Positions 47,184 through 57,489 are shown, counted from the first letter of the stretch. The stretch is 64,000 nucleotides of DNA from Turicimonas muris (GCF_002221595.1 NZ_NHMP01000001.1:434001-498000); one strand, 5' to 3'. Notes: generated from the letters alone by a model not told the origin. Numbers and translations: made by a program.

Positions 47184-49260
47184 AAGCGTTTGTAAAAAAA
47201 TTGGCTTAATTAGCAAAGCCAATATTGAACACTCAGTCAGCTTTGAACAGGGAGTCAATATAGTTACTGGAAGATCTTCAACTGGAAAAAGTGCTCTAAT
47301 TGAAATATTCAATTATTGCTTTGGTAGTTCTCAAAACAACGTTCCCGTCGGAGTAATAAAAGAAAACGCTCAACTTTATTTTGTTGTTTTTCAGTTCGAA
47401 GATTTTTGTCTCTTATTGGGTAGGTATCCCGACCAATCAAAAGCTTTTCTTCAAAGAACTGATAAAGAAACAGATGATCTTAGAGTTGAAGATTTCCCTC
47501 TTGAGTTATTCACTCCTCTAAAAGTCTTTAAGCAAAATTTGGCAAAAAATTTTGGATTAAAAGTCAAAGATGTTGAAGAGAACCTAGAAGCCTTAAATTT
47601 TAGAAAGAGAAAAAACCCACCGTCTGTGAGATTATTTCTACCATATATGATTCAAAATCAAACTCTGGTGGCGTCAAAAGATTCTCTTTTTTATGGTTTT
47701 CAAGATTCAATTAAAAAGGACCTGACGATTGAACAATTCAGTATCGTATCTGGGTTTGTGGACCAAGAATATTTTTATAAACTGCAGGAAATTAATAAAT
47801 TAAAAAAAGAACAAAAGCTTTTGATTGGCAAAAAAAAGTATCTCGAAGAAAGAGCTGTTGCAAAAAGGTCACTTTTGGAATCTCTCTCGCGACAATATGA
47901 ATTGTTGACGGGGCAAACGGTTGAATTGAACAATTCTACAGAGTTTCTAAGTACAGCAGAGGAGATTGTTTCTAGAAAAGAGCCATTATTAACTTCAATC
48001 GAAGATGAGGCTCAGAGATCGATCAAAGAATTAAATGATATAGACAGGAAAATAAATTTAGAAAATGCTGAAATCAGGGATAGACAACAAAAAATAAATG
48101 ATATAGAAAAAACCAAATTAATCCCGAAAAAAATAGAGGAGAACTTTGCACCCGCTAAAGTTTCAGGTCAAGATTATCCAGTATATAAGAGTAAGTGTCC
48201 ATTTTGTTCGAATGTTACAGACGGGGTTCTCCGCCAGGCTAACAAATTGGCAGAGGCTATTGCTTATCTGAATCAAGAGCTAAGTTCAATCCCAGCATTA
48301 GAAGATTCTTTTGACAAAGAGCTTCATGAATTAAAAGAAGAATTAATAGAACATCGTAAAAAACTAAAGATTCTCCAATCTGAGAAGCAAAAAATTTTAG
48401 CGGTTTCCGATAATTTAAGAAAAAATTATTCTTTAAACGATCAAGCTTACCGCCTTCTTTTTAAACTCCAAATTGTTTCAGAAGAGCTTGAAAATAATGG
48501 TGAAGATTTTAAGAAATCCCTGAAGGAGTTGACCAATCAAATAAAAAAACTAGAAGAGGAGTTAATTTCGAATTACCCTTTGGAGAAGGAGATGGAAAAG
48601 GCCTCAGAATACATTAGTGATCAAATTAATGAAATTGCCAATAAGTTGGATTTTGAAGAATCATATAAACCATTAAATTTTAAGTTTGATCTCAAAAAAT
48701 TCGAGCTTTTAACTAAGGTTCAAGATGAAAGGGTGCAAGTCAGGCAAATGGGAAGTGGCGCAAATTGGTTGTATTGTCACTTGAGTTTGTTCATGGCTTT
48801 TACTAGATTTTTTTCTTATCATATAAAGTCAGCGCTTATACCTCCCATTTTATTTTTAGATCAACCAAGCCAGGTCTACTTTCCTTCTTCTGACGAGAAA
48901 TCCAATTTTGAGGGGATTCAAGAAGAAGAAAACCCTAATACAAAAGTTCAAGATTCTGAGGTGAAGGAGAACAGGAGAAAAGACGATCTGGAAGAAGTAA
49001 AAAATTTTTTTAATCAGATAGTAATATTTAATAAGAATACTTTGAAATTTACTGGCTATGAACCCCAAATAATTATTACCGAGCATGCAGATCACCTAGA
49101 ACTCAATGCGTGCAATTTCGAATCATTGGTTCGAGCTCGATGGAGAGAACCGGGGCTCGGGTTAGTCGACCTTCGTGCGAATGAAGACGTAGTCCTAAAT
49201 CCTACGGGAGATGGTAATGTAGAGTCAAAAAATATTCCAGAGAATCCTTCTGAGAAGTAA
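47180..49260 (+). CDS. ABC-3C DUF3732 (Rad50/SMC-like) ATPase, frameshifted at A7
   Basis: The natural start is ATG at 47180, but it reaches TAA after nine codons. The ATPase frame (codon register 47179) has no start codon before its Walker A GRSSTGKS (47269-47292). Adding one A to the A7 run at 47196-47202 joins ATG to the ATPase (MKAFVKKIGLISKANIEH). The protein then has Walker A, long coiled coils around a zinc-hook-like CPFC motif, a signature region RQMGSGANW, and Walker B ILFLDQPSQVYFP of DUF3732. About 693 residues if restored. Either the system is inactive, frameshifting is used, or the base is wrong. An IS66 end starts 2 bp after the stop. Confidence 0.75.
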
Positions 49261-49482
49261 GGTACGCGTCTTTTCACGTAGTATCTAAATAACGGTCGCA
49301 CTAGCGAAATGAAGTCTCCAGATAATCAACGGAGACTTTTATGTCAGATGTGCTTAAACTCATGATTCTTGAAGCCAGCCGCCGTTGCAAAAAGCCGTCT
49401 CAAATACAAAAATTCGTATTTAAAAATTACGGCTACAACGTAAGCTTCCCATGGCTCGATAAGAGCTGTGGATTTTCCGGCA

Positions 49483-51540
49483 TTAGCTCTCTGCTTGCAA
49501 TTGTTTGTAGGTAGACGGAAGCCATGGCTTGAGGTCGTAATCTTCCAGTCCGTGCTTGAAGTCCAAGGAACCTATCTTCTTGGTTTTATCGTGTCCGTCT
49601 TTTAACGCTTCCGTCCAAGCCTTATCGAGGACGTGACCATAGACGCTCCGACAGTACTTTTTCAAATATTCCACTGGGGCTATGCCGTTGAGTTCGAACG
49701 TCTTAAAGATAGAGTAGATGTCGCACATATCCACCGCATACTCAACCGATTGTTTATACCAAATGTTTTTCCTCAGAACTGTCACCGGCCTCAAGCGGCT
49801 TTCTACCAGATTAGAGTCAGCCGGTACTTTGAAGTCATCGATAAAGACCTTAAATTCATTGCGCAAATTCATATAGTAAGCGCATGCCGCTGAGTACAAC
49901 CCGCCTCCGACTCCTTTCTTATATAAACCCGATTGAGTTTTTATACAGATTTTGTCGGCTTGATAGGACATTATTTTGTCTACCGCCGTTAATAAAGAGT
50001 CCTGGCGCCTGCGGTATTCCTCCTGCTTCCTCTGCGAGACTTCCTTCGATATTGCCTCTTGCAGGTTATACAGCTTTGATAGTGCCTCAACACAGATAAG
50101 CACGCAGCTGCCCGGCTCAGCCTGTTGGACTCTTGTCTTCATCTGCTTGAGCTTTTCTTTTTCACCGAGCGCTGATTGATGAAGTTCTTTTAAAAGACTG
50201 CTGCTTAACAGAGCACTGAGAAGTTTGCGCCGGTAGTGGATTAAACAGCTTTGATGCTTTCTTTCCCCGCCTAGTGCCTGAAGAACTGTTTCATAGGCGC
50301 TATAGCCATCGGTTACTAAAGTATTGAACTGGAAGTCTGATGTGATTTGTGAGCCAATTGCTTGAGCGCTTCGGCTTGGTAAATACTTAAGGATAAATAT
50401 TTGTTCAGGCGCTGAAGCTGCTGTTGTCAGAGCCAGAAGATAATTCTGTTTGCGCAGCTTAGACTCATTCATGCACTCCTTGGCACACTTTCCTCTTCCC
50501 TGAGCTTCAAGCACCGGAAATACAGTTTCATCTGCGATTAGTACATCGGCTTTCTTTAAAGAGGATTCATAAAGCAGAGCAAGAGGATGCAGGTAAAAGC
50601 GGGCTAAATCATGCAAGTTGTACGAGACGGTGTCATGGCCCAAGAAAAGCTTTTGCTGCAGCTCCTTAATCTGTCTGTGCAGCGGTATTCCGCTGTAAAG
50701 TCCCATAGCTAGCTCAACTAGCATCGATGTACCGACTGTGCGTGCGCAGTTAACCGGATGCTCTGCATCGACCGGGAGCCTGACATGTGCTTGTCCGCAT
50801 TTGGGACATACATAAACATCTTGCCGCTGAGAGAGCGCCTCAAGATTGTCCAGTTTCGGCAGTGCCTTTCTTCTTATTGTTTCTACAAAGCTAGAGAGCT
50901 TTATCATCTCTTCCGTGCAGCCTTTACAGTGAGGAACTTTGTCGGAAGCAGGAACAACGGTGCGCTCCCTTACCTTTGGATTTACCTTTTGGCGCCCAAG
51001 GCTCGGTTTCTTTTCTAAAGCGGCAATCGAAGCAGCAGGCTCATTGACGATGCTTTTAAATTCTCCGGCTAACGGAGTGTTTTCCGGCAACGATTTAACG
51101 ACTTGATCGACGATGCGTGTGGCCTCTATGAGTTCTTTGCTGCCGTTAACCCACGAGCCTTTGTTTTCTTTGAGTTCTTTATCAACCTCAGCCCTGCCAA
51201 TTTTTTCCGATCCTTTTCCCAGTAAAGCTTGAAATTGACTCGAACTATTTTCAGCCAAGACTCTGAGCGATTCAAGCATATGGCTGATCTGCTGTTCAAT
51301 GGCTAGCTCCATCCATTTATCTTCGGCAATCAGATAGTTGTCGGCTAATAAGGCTACTTCTTTACAGTTGTGAAATGCGTTGATGACAATTGTGGAGAGC
51401 CCGCGAAATCGTGCCTGTATTTCTTTTTTTTCTTTTTCCGTTTTAAGCACAAGCTCAATGAGTTCTTCTTGTGACAAATTTTTGAGCTGCTTCTTGTTGA
51501 ACACTTTGCTCTCCGGTTGGGAATGCCGAACACTGTTCAT
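49483..51540 (-). CDS. tnpC: IS66 transposase TnpC (element 1)
   Basis: A 685-residue DDE transposase. It has an N-terminal helical region, a zinc-finger pair (CKGCTEEM and CPKCGQAH), and the catalytic core with D in VLIADETVF, D in TLVTDGYSAYE, and E in DSNLVESRLRPV. Intact. The start has a plausible AG-rich site. Confidence 0.9.
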   Translation of the reverse strand: MNSVRHSQPESKVFNKKQLKNLSQEELIELVLKTEKEKKEIQARFRGLSTIVINAFHNCKEVALLADNYLIAEDKWMELAIEQQISHMLESLRVLAENSSSQFQALLGKGSEKIGRAEVDKELKENKGSWVNGSKELIEATRIVDQVVKSLPENTPLAGEFKSIVNEPAASIAALEKKPSLGRQKVNPKVRERTVVPASDKVPHCKGCTEEMIKLSSFVETIRRKALPKLDNLEALSQRQDVYVCPKCGQAHVRLPVDAEHPVNCARTVGTSMLVELAMGLYSGIPLHRQIKELQQKLFLGHDTVSYNLHDLARFYLHPLALLYESSLKKADVLIADETVFPVLEAQGRGKCAKECMNESKLRKQNYLLALTTAASAPEQIFILKYLPSRSAQAIGSQITSDFQFNTLVTDGYSAYETVLQALGGERKHQSCLIHYRRKLLSALLSSSLLKELHQSALGEKEKLKQMKTRVQQAEPGSCVLICVEALSKLYNLQEAISKEVSQRKQEEYRRRQDSLLTAVDKIMSYQADKICIKTQSGLYKKGVGGGLYSAACAYYMNLRNEFKVFIDDFKVPADSNLVESRLRPVTVLRKNIWYKQSVEYAVDMCDIYSIFKTFELNGIAPVEYLKKYCRSVYGHVLDKAWTEALKDGHDKTKKIGSLDFKHGLEDYDLKPWLPSTYKQLQAES

Positions 51541-51680
51541 TATGAAGCAACTGAAAGCAGATTAAAATCGGCCTTAGCAGTCCCCTCCAAAGCTCTCAAA
51601 TACCATGGCTAAAAGTCTTGGTGATCAAGGTTTATAGGATGGATTTTTTTAACGCTGGTTATCAAACAAAGTGTTACAAC

Positions 51681-52037
51681 TTATTGTTCCTTAAAGTAGT
51701 TTTTGCGGGCTCCTTCAATGCGTTTTCCATTTAAAAAGGATACGAGCTGTTCAGCTGTTAGGCTTCTTTTAGCCGGGCTGTCAAGAAAACTCATTAGCTG
51801 TTGGAAACTCCCGTGATGCAGCCGTCTGGTTATCAAAGTCATTCCCGACTGATCAGCTGCGATAATCTTGGCCAGCGCCCGTGTACGAGATAAAAACACA
51901 ACACAATGATGGCCCGAGCAGATGTCTATATTAAGAGTGCTTCTAGCAAAGGCTTCTAGTCTAAAGTAACCGGCTCGTAGATCAGTGGCAGTGGTGACGA
52001 CCGTAATCTTGCAGCCTTTAAAGTTCAGAAAACTCAT
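51681..52037 (-). CDS. tnpB: IS66 TnpB (Orf2) of element 1
   Basis: A 118-residue accessory protein with the IS66 Orf2 pattern: VVTTATDLRAGYFRLEAFAR near the start and MTLITRRLHHGSFQ later. It overlaps tnpA by 4 bp (ATGA). It is required for transposition in IS66 elements together with TnpA and TnpC. Confidence 0.85.
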   Translation of the reverse strand: MSFLNFKGCKITVVTTATDLRAGYFRLEAFARSTLNIDICSGHHCVVFLSRTRALAKIIAADQSGMTLITRRLHHGSFQQLMSFLDSPAKRSLTAEQLVSFLNGKRIEGARKNYFKEQ

Positions 52038-52348
52038 GGCTCCACTCCGAGAAGCATCTTTATCAAACCTCTGACTTCAAGACTAGGATCCGCCGTTTCA
52101 TAGCTGACAGTAACCTCCGATCTTACAGAAACGGTAATTTGCTTCGAGGCTGGACTTAATTCTGCCGGCTTTTCCACTGCGGCCGGCTCGATTTCAAATA
52201 TCTCAACTTCGTCTTCTTGCATATCTTGCTCGGCTGCCTCAAGTTCGTTGTGAACAACTGTTGGGCTCGGATTGGCTTCCACTGTAACGGAAGGAAAGGA
52301 AAGAACGTAGTCGGCTTGGCTCATGTAAAACTCCTCTCGGTTGTTCAA
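52034..52348 (-). CDS. tnpA: TnpA-like first gene of IS66 element 1
   Basis: A 104-residue protein at the tnpA position. It is acidic and ends SYETADPSLEVRGLIKMLLGVEP. It shows little of the usual TnpA helix-turn-helix, so its identity rests mainly on position and on overlap with tnpB. Confidence 0.6.
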   Translation of the reverse strand: MNNREEFYMSQADYVLSFPSVTVEANPSPTVVHNELEAAEQDMQEDEVEIFEIEPAAVEKPAELSPASKQITVSVRSEVTVSYETADPSLEVRGLIKMLLGVEP

Positions 52349-52691
52349 TAAGCCAATTTTTCACCTTCGCTAGAAAATATTCATCACAGTCATGGGAACC
52401 TTACGCTACAACGTCAGCCGGGAACACATTGCCTCTACCCTGCTGGAAAGCACTGGCCTTAGGAAAGCAAAAACCAATCGCTTTGTTCACTACTTTCTTC
52501 CCCGTGTTCATCCATGCCCGGATATAGTTAATGTCTTCGAGCTTGATCTCTGCGATGATGATTTTTTTTGGGGGTATCTGTACTGAAACCGGTTCCATCA
52601 CGGTTTCCGTAGGAGGAACTACGGTAGAGCTCCAGTCAGAACACTTAGCTGACAAGATAGTTTATTTGCTTCAAGAAGCTGGGGTTCAATT

Positions 52692-53084
52692 ATGAGAATT
52701 AATTTTCAAGACTATCGGGTCACTCTTATTGTGACTGCGACGGATTTGCGCTGCGGCTGTTCCCGGCTCTGTGCTATTGCACAGGAAAAACTTAACATCA
52801 ATGTCTATCGGGGAGAGGACATTGTGGTGTTTATCTCCAAGAGTTCTGCTATTTGCAAATTGGTGTGCGCAGATGCCAAAGGAACTTCGATGCTGACCAG
52901 GACTCTGCACGCCGGAAGATTTGAAAAGATGCTGGTAAAAAGAGATGAAGATGGGAAAATTAATTTAACGCTAAAGGAATTAGAGTCATTTTTAAATGGC
53001 GAGAAAATATTTGAAAAAAGATCTAATTTCTATCCGAGAAAACAAAACATAAAACATTCATCTCTTAGTTTTAGTGGCCGTTAA
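52692..53084 (+). CDS. tnpB: IS66 TnpB (Orf2) of element 2
   Basis: A 130-residue Orf2 homologue (VTATDLRCGCSRLCAIAQEKL, SMLTRTLHAGRFEKML). It is intact but sits between a split tnpA and a frameshifted tnpC. It closely resembles the minus-strand remnant at 56447-56796. Confidence 0.82.
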   Translation: MRINFQDYRVTLIVTATDLRCGCSRLCAIAQEKLNINVYRGEDIVVFISKSSAICKLVCADAKGTSMLTRTLHAGRFEKMLVKRDEDGKINLTLKELESFLNGEKIFEKRSNFYPRKQNIKHSSLSFSGR

Positions 53085-53238
53085 GACCATTTTTATGGCT
53101 TTAAAAACATTGATTCTCAAGGATTAAATATGATAGTTAAAATAATAAAATTATTAAATTATTATAAAAAAACAATATAAAAATACTTTCCTGGGATATA
53201 ATAAAACACATGATAAAACTTAAATTAAGAGAAGAAAG

Positions 53239-55471
53239 ATGCCTGAAAATTACCTCGACAAAGACGAAGAGATACGGTTTCTCAGGGCATTACTGGAAGA
53301 AGAAAAACTTAAAAGAAAATCTGCTGAAAGCAAAATAAAAGAAGAACAAAATAAACGATTAAAAGCCGAAGATAATTTTCAAACTGAAAAAAATAAAAGA
53401 ACTGCAGCTGAGGGAAATTTATCGGCAGAAAAAGCCAAAAGACAGGAGGCGGAGGAAAAACTAGTTAATACCGAAAAAGCGTTTGTGGCTGTATTTAAGT
53501 TGGTTCCTAAAGCGTTAGAAAACGCTGAGGTGCTCCAAAAGGAAATTTCTGCCGTTACTTCTCTAACTTAGACGGTGCAGCCAACGAAGCTTATGAGGCA
53601 TTCTTGAATTTTATGGCTGAGGTCCAGCGTCTTATCGGCACTAAAGCTAAACTGCAAGGCATGCTCTTTGTTGAAGGTAATGAAAAAATTGATCCCGATA
53701 AAGCCCAAGAAGCTGCCGATGATCTTAACAATTTATGCCGAGGAACAAACCTGGAAACAAAGAGCTTCGGCGCCTATATACAGCCTTTGACAGACTTGGG
53801 CTGAAAGGCTCTCTTGACAAAGACGAGCTTCTGAAGTCTCTGGCCGATGTTACGAAGAAAATCAAACGTTACGAAAGTAATTCTGAAGCCAAGAAACCGA
53901 CTCACCGAGGCAAAGTCAATAACAAATCTGAACTGTCGAAACGACGCGTAGCCCCAATTCATGGGCCAGTTGCTTCTGAATGTCCTCAATGCCATGGCAC
54001 CAACCTAGTCAGTCTGGGAGACAAAAGCGAAGAGATAAAGACGGCAATGTATCTGTGTATAGATAAAGCTGTTCAGACCGTAGTGAAAAAACATGGCCAT
54101 CAGATAGACTTCTGTCCCCAGTGCGGAAAGTTTGTTGCTCACTTCCATGAAGGAGACGACCAGCCAATTTATCCGGGCAGAGAAATCAGTACCAACACTG
54201 TCATCGATTTAACTCAAATGATGGTATTAGGCTTACCAATTGACAGAGCAGCAAAGAACTTCGAGAGGTTGGCAAAGCTGGGCTCCAACACCGTCAGCTA
54301 CAGTGTTCATCAGTACACGCAGACTTATCTAAAGCAGCTTTACAACGCGCTTATGAGCACCTTGAAGAAGCAGTCCATGATTTACAGCGACGAGACCACG
54401 TGGAACTGTCTTCAAGATCAAGGCAGAGGAAAGATGGCCAAGGCAGCTAAGAGCTCCGAAGGCCGCTCCAAAAACTTTATCCTCTCGCTGGGCACTGCCG
54501 GAGCCTGCCAGCATAAGGTCAACCTTTACCACTACCTCAAGACCCGCTCTGCTGAAAATATCTCCTCGGTTATTCGCTCTGATTTTGAATTCGACGTTCT
54601 GATAACGGACGCTTATTCTGCTTACCAAACTGTGATGAAGCAGCATCCGAATGCAAAACTGCAGAACTGTCTGGTTCACTTCAGAAGAATCTTGCTCGAA
54701 GCGGTCAGACTCGATAAGTTCGTAAAGGAAAGCGCAGAACTCAGTGAAGAAGCCATTGAAGAGCGAATCCTCTCAGCCCTCAAGTCACTAAACCCGGCAA
54801 CCCAGCTAACTACTTCTCTTTACGCTCTGTCAAAAATCTTCACTTGTGAGCATCTCAAAAAACAGAAGGCACCAGGGTCGACAGACTACTTTGAACTTCA
54901 CCAACTTCAGAATCAACTCTTTGACATTATCGATGCTGAAATAAAGAACGCAGCTAAAGACCGGTTGATTGAAAAGGGCGCCAAACAAACCAGTCCAATA
55001 GGAGACCTCATCGCAAAGGCACGCGTCTACTATCTCAACAACAAAGAATTTCTCAGGACCTTCTTATTGGACCCGGTAATCCCGATAGATACAAATCCGG
55101 TAGAAAGGCTCATCCGTGCAATCGCCAGTTATCGCAAGACTTGCCCATATAAGCACTCTGCGGAGTACACTCAATCGATGTGCATCATCATGAGTGTATA
55201 TGCCACGCTCTCGGCCAATGGAATTGAAGACCCAGCCAACTGGCTTAGGATTTACAGCACCAAGTTATACAAGCACATGCTGGAGAATGCACTGTACCTG
55301 GCTAGCAAAGCCAATAATCCTGACGACAAAACCGAATTATTAAAGAAGAGGATTAGAAAAGAGAACAAAGTCGGTTCCTCGGCAGATAAGAGCTGTGCAC
55401 TAACCGAAGAAAATCTTGTAGCCGGCTTCGACTTTGAAAGGTATGCTACCTCAATCTTCTCTGTAATCTAA
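53239..55471 (+). pseudogene. tnpC: IS66 tnpC of element 2, two frameshifts
   Basis: Three consecutive frames make one TnpC. 53239-53571 is the N-terminal coiled coil (KAEDNFQTEKNKRTAAEG). 53604-53804 is a short middle part. 53735-55471 has the zinc fingers (CPQCHGT, CPQCGKFV) and the catalytic core (SMIYSDETTW, VLITDAYSAYQ, DTNPVERLIRA). The second and third frames overlap. The last frame alone is 578 residues and might be translated from 53735, but the full transposase is broken. Confidence 0.75.
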
Positions 55472-55496
55472 CCACAATCTGAATTTTATAGGGGAT

Positions 55497-55531
55497 CCTT
55501 ATCAGCCTCTATGGGCTGATAAGACGCGTAC
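55497..55531 (+). repeat. Palindromic right end of IS66 element 2
   Basis: CTTATCAGCC-TCTAT-GGGCTGATAAG followed by ACGCGTAC. A near-identical, fully palindromic copy occurs at 60883-60924. Confidence 0.6.
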
Positions 55532-55534
55532 GAA

Positions 55535-55643
55535 ACAAGACAATTTACCTACCAAAACGTCTTGAAGTACTTCAGTATCTCCAAGATCTTTTATCCATAT
55601 TTCTTTCCCATAATTTCTCTGGGGAAAGTATTATGACAACCTA
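55535..55643 (+). repeat. Remnant of IS 3' end (copy 3)
   Basis: Matches 45136-45245 over about 110 bp. IS66 element 2 appears to have inserted directly before or into it. Confidence 0.7.
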
Positions 55644-55646
55644 TGG

Positions 55647-55686
55647 AACCTCCTAGATTTATCACCTGAGAGGTCCGGAATTCAGG
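55647..55686 (+). mobile_element. Solo right end of IS1634-family element B
   Basis: 40 bp identical to 15227-15266 except for two bases, ending at the same GGAATTCAGG terminus. The rest of that copy has been lost. Confidence 0.75.
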
Positions 55687-55708
55687 ATGAATGAGTTGAA
55701 GATATACC

Positions 55709-55895
55709 TTACAGGCGATCGTCAATTTTTAAAGTTTTCAATATTTTGTTTGCCAAGTATCGGGAAGTTATGCCGCGATATACAGTTTCTTGAATACCGT
55801 TGCAGGACCAGATTTCATGATCGCCTTTCGCTTGCCGGACGAAAAACTCCGTTTCCTTTGATTGTGGCAATGTGGAACTTGTAAATGCCTCTCAT
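55709..55895 (-). pseudogene. hicA: HicA-like toxin, frameshifted
   Basis: ATG at 55893-55895 overlaps the stop of the DUF1902 gene (ATGA). The first frame gives MRGIYKFHIATIKGNGVF; after a T5 run the match continues in the -1 frame as VRQAKGDHEIWSCNGIQETV and then SRYLANKILKTLK, ending at TAA 55709-55711. This is the HicA core (KGDHEIW with the catalytic His; SR-AN-ILK). Removing one T restores about 61 residues. HicA toxins bind and cleave mRNA. Here the toxin is broken while the antitoxin is intact, a common way for such pairs to decay. Confidence 0.7.
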
Positions 55896-56173
55896 TGAAG
55901 AGTAACCAAGTCAAAACTTGGAATAACGGTATTAGTCTCTTTCTTTTTGAAAGCTTCCTCGAGAGCTTCAGCAAAGAGACCGGCTAGTTTTTCTTTTAGT
56001 TGCTCGGGTGTTTCTGCTTCCGTGGCAATCCCCAAAAAGGGAAGGAAATCCTCACAAGTAGCTTCATAGACCTGTGCTTCCTTGTCGTACATGACTTCCA
56101 CTTTGGGTTTGAGCAAACAGCCGGCTCGGGTAGCTAACTTCCACCCTGGGCTGCCCACTCTATATACAAACAT
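55892..56173 (-). CDS. DUF1902/HicB-like antitoxin
   Basis: A 93-residue protein. The central part, VEVMYDKEAQVYEATCEDFLPFLGIATEAETPEQLKEKL, fits the HicB/DUF1902 partial RNase H-like fold with the acidic YDxEA and A-T-x-x-D/E pattern. It precedes, and overlaps by ATGA, a HicA-like frame, the usual antitoxin-toxin order for DUF1902 pairs. It would neutralise and autoregulate the toxin. Confidence 0.75.
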   Translation of the reverse strand: MFVYRVGSPGWKLATRAGCLLKPKVEVMYDKEAQVYEATCEDFLPFLGIATEAETPEQLKEKLAGLFAEALEEAFKKKETNTVIPSFDLVTLQ

Positions 56174-56322
56174 TTAAATTCCCTCGATGAGTTAGAGACT
56201 TAAAATCCATGATTGGAATTCTAGTGGAATTTTATTAAAGTTAGTCTAAATAAGTGAAATGCAAAAAAAGTTACTGTCCCACAATGAACGAAAGCAAATC
56301 AAAGCGCCTTGGCCTCTAATCC

Positions 56323-57236
56323 TATTGTTTTTAAAATGATAATTTTATTATTTTAATTATCGTATTTAAGCCGTGAGTATCAAGGTTTTTTAAGCTATGA
56401 AAAATGGCCTCAACGGCTACTAAAACTAAGAGATGAATGTTTTATGTTTTATTTTCTCGGATAGAAATTAGATCTGTTTTCAAATATTTTCTCGTCATTT
56501 AAAAATGACACTAACTCCTTTAGCCTCAAATTAATTTTCCCATCTTCATCTCTTCTTATAACATCTTTTCAAATCTTCCAGCGAGCAGAGTCCTGGTCAG
56601 CATCGAAGTTCCTTTGGCATCTGCGCACACCAATTTGCAAATAGCAGAACTCTTAGAGATGAACAACACAATGTCCCCTCCCCGATAGATATTAATGTTA
56701 AGTTTTTCCTGTGCAATAGCACAGAACCGGGAACAGCCGCAACGCAATTCCGTCGGAGTTACAATAAGGGTGCTCCGATAGTCTTAAAATTAATTCTCAT
56801 AATTGAAAACCAGCTTCTTGAAGTAATCTTGTCGGCCAAGTGTTCTGACTGGAGCTCTACCATAGTTCCTCCTACGGAAACCGTAACGGAACAGGTTTCG
56901 GTGCAGATGCTCTTCAAATCATCATCGCAAGGATCAAGCTCCAGGACCTTAACTGTATCTGGGCATGGATGAACGTAGGGAAGAAATTAGTTAACAAAGC
57001 GATTGGTTTTTGCTTTCTTAAGGCCCGAGCTTTCTAGCAGGGTACAGGCAATGTGTTCACGGCTGACGTTGCAGCCGTAATTCTTAAATGCGAATTTTTG
57101 TATTTTGGACGGCTTTTTGCAATGGCGGCTGACTCCAAGAATCATGGGTTTAAAAGTCCTCGTTGATTTTCTGGAGACTTCATTTTGCTAGTGGACCGTT
57201 ATTTAGATACTACGTGAAAAGACGCATACCTTTCTC
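56323..57236 (-). mobile_element. IS66 remnant (element 3), tnpA and tnpB decayed
   Basis: On the minus strand the end GGTATGCGTCTTTTCACGTA (outermost base 57236) is followed by decayed tnpA (to about 56797) and tnpB (about 56796-56447), parallel to element 2 but with many changes. Only a 63-codon piece of tnpB (56556-56747) stays open. Homology with element 2 stops near 56323. Elements 2 and 3 thus face each other as inverted copies around the hicA region. Confidence 0.75.
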
Positions 57237-57489
57237 GACAATTTTCATCCCTCTTTGATTATTAAGTTGTTGCGCCCTGGAAAGACAGGGAAACTCAAAA
57301 TCAACTAAACCCGACTAAATCAAACTAAAATAGTCACAAGGAAAAATCATGTAAGAAATTCTTAAGAATCTTTTGCTATATGTGAATGCCGCCAGAACTT
57401 GGTTGGTTAACTTATCTGTTGTTCCTTAGCCATTGGCTTGTTATTTAAACAAGTTTAAATAGAGGAATAGAAGGAGACTGGAGAAAGCG

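Larger units (their letters stand above)
49440..52404 (-). mobile_element. IS66-family element 1, complete, with 8-bp TSD
   Basis: Ends GTAAGCTTCCCATG (from 49440) and, inverted, GTAAGGTTCCCATG (to 52404). The 8-bp duplication GCTACAAC is perfect (49432-49439, 52405-52412), as expected for IS66. It carries tnpA, tnpB and tnpC on the minus strand, all intact. Confidence 0.92.
49341..52695 (+). pseudogene. tnpA: IS66 tnpA of element 2, split by element 1
   Basis: The 5' piece (49341-49439) reads MSDVLKLMILEASRRCKKPS and ends in NYGYN. The 3' piece resumes at 52405 with YNVSREHIASTLLESTG. Between them lies the complete element 1 with its 8-bp duplication. A second lesion, a frame change in the T8G5 stretch near 52560-52575, separates the C-terminal end (SEHLADKIVYLLQEAGVQL), which overlaps tnpB by ATGA. 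Confidence 0.75.
49262..55531 (+). mobile_element. IS66-family element 2 (degenerate, interrupted by element 1)
   Basis: Ends are GTACGCGTCTTTTCACGTAG (from 49262) and, inverted, GTACGCGTCTTATCAGCCCA (to 55531). Gene order is tnpA-tnpB-tnpC on the plus strand. Element 1 splits tnpA, and tnpC has two frameshifts. The flanking octamers GAAGTAAG and GAAACAAG match 6/8, perhaps a decayed duplication. The element lies 1 bp past the ABC-3C ATPase stop. Confidence 0.75.
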
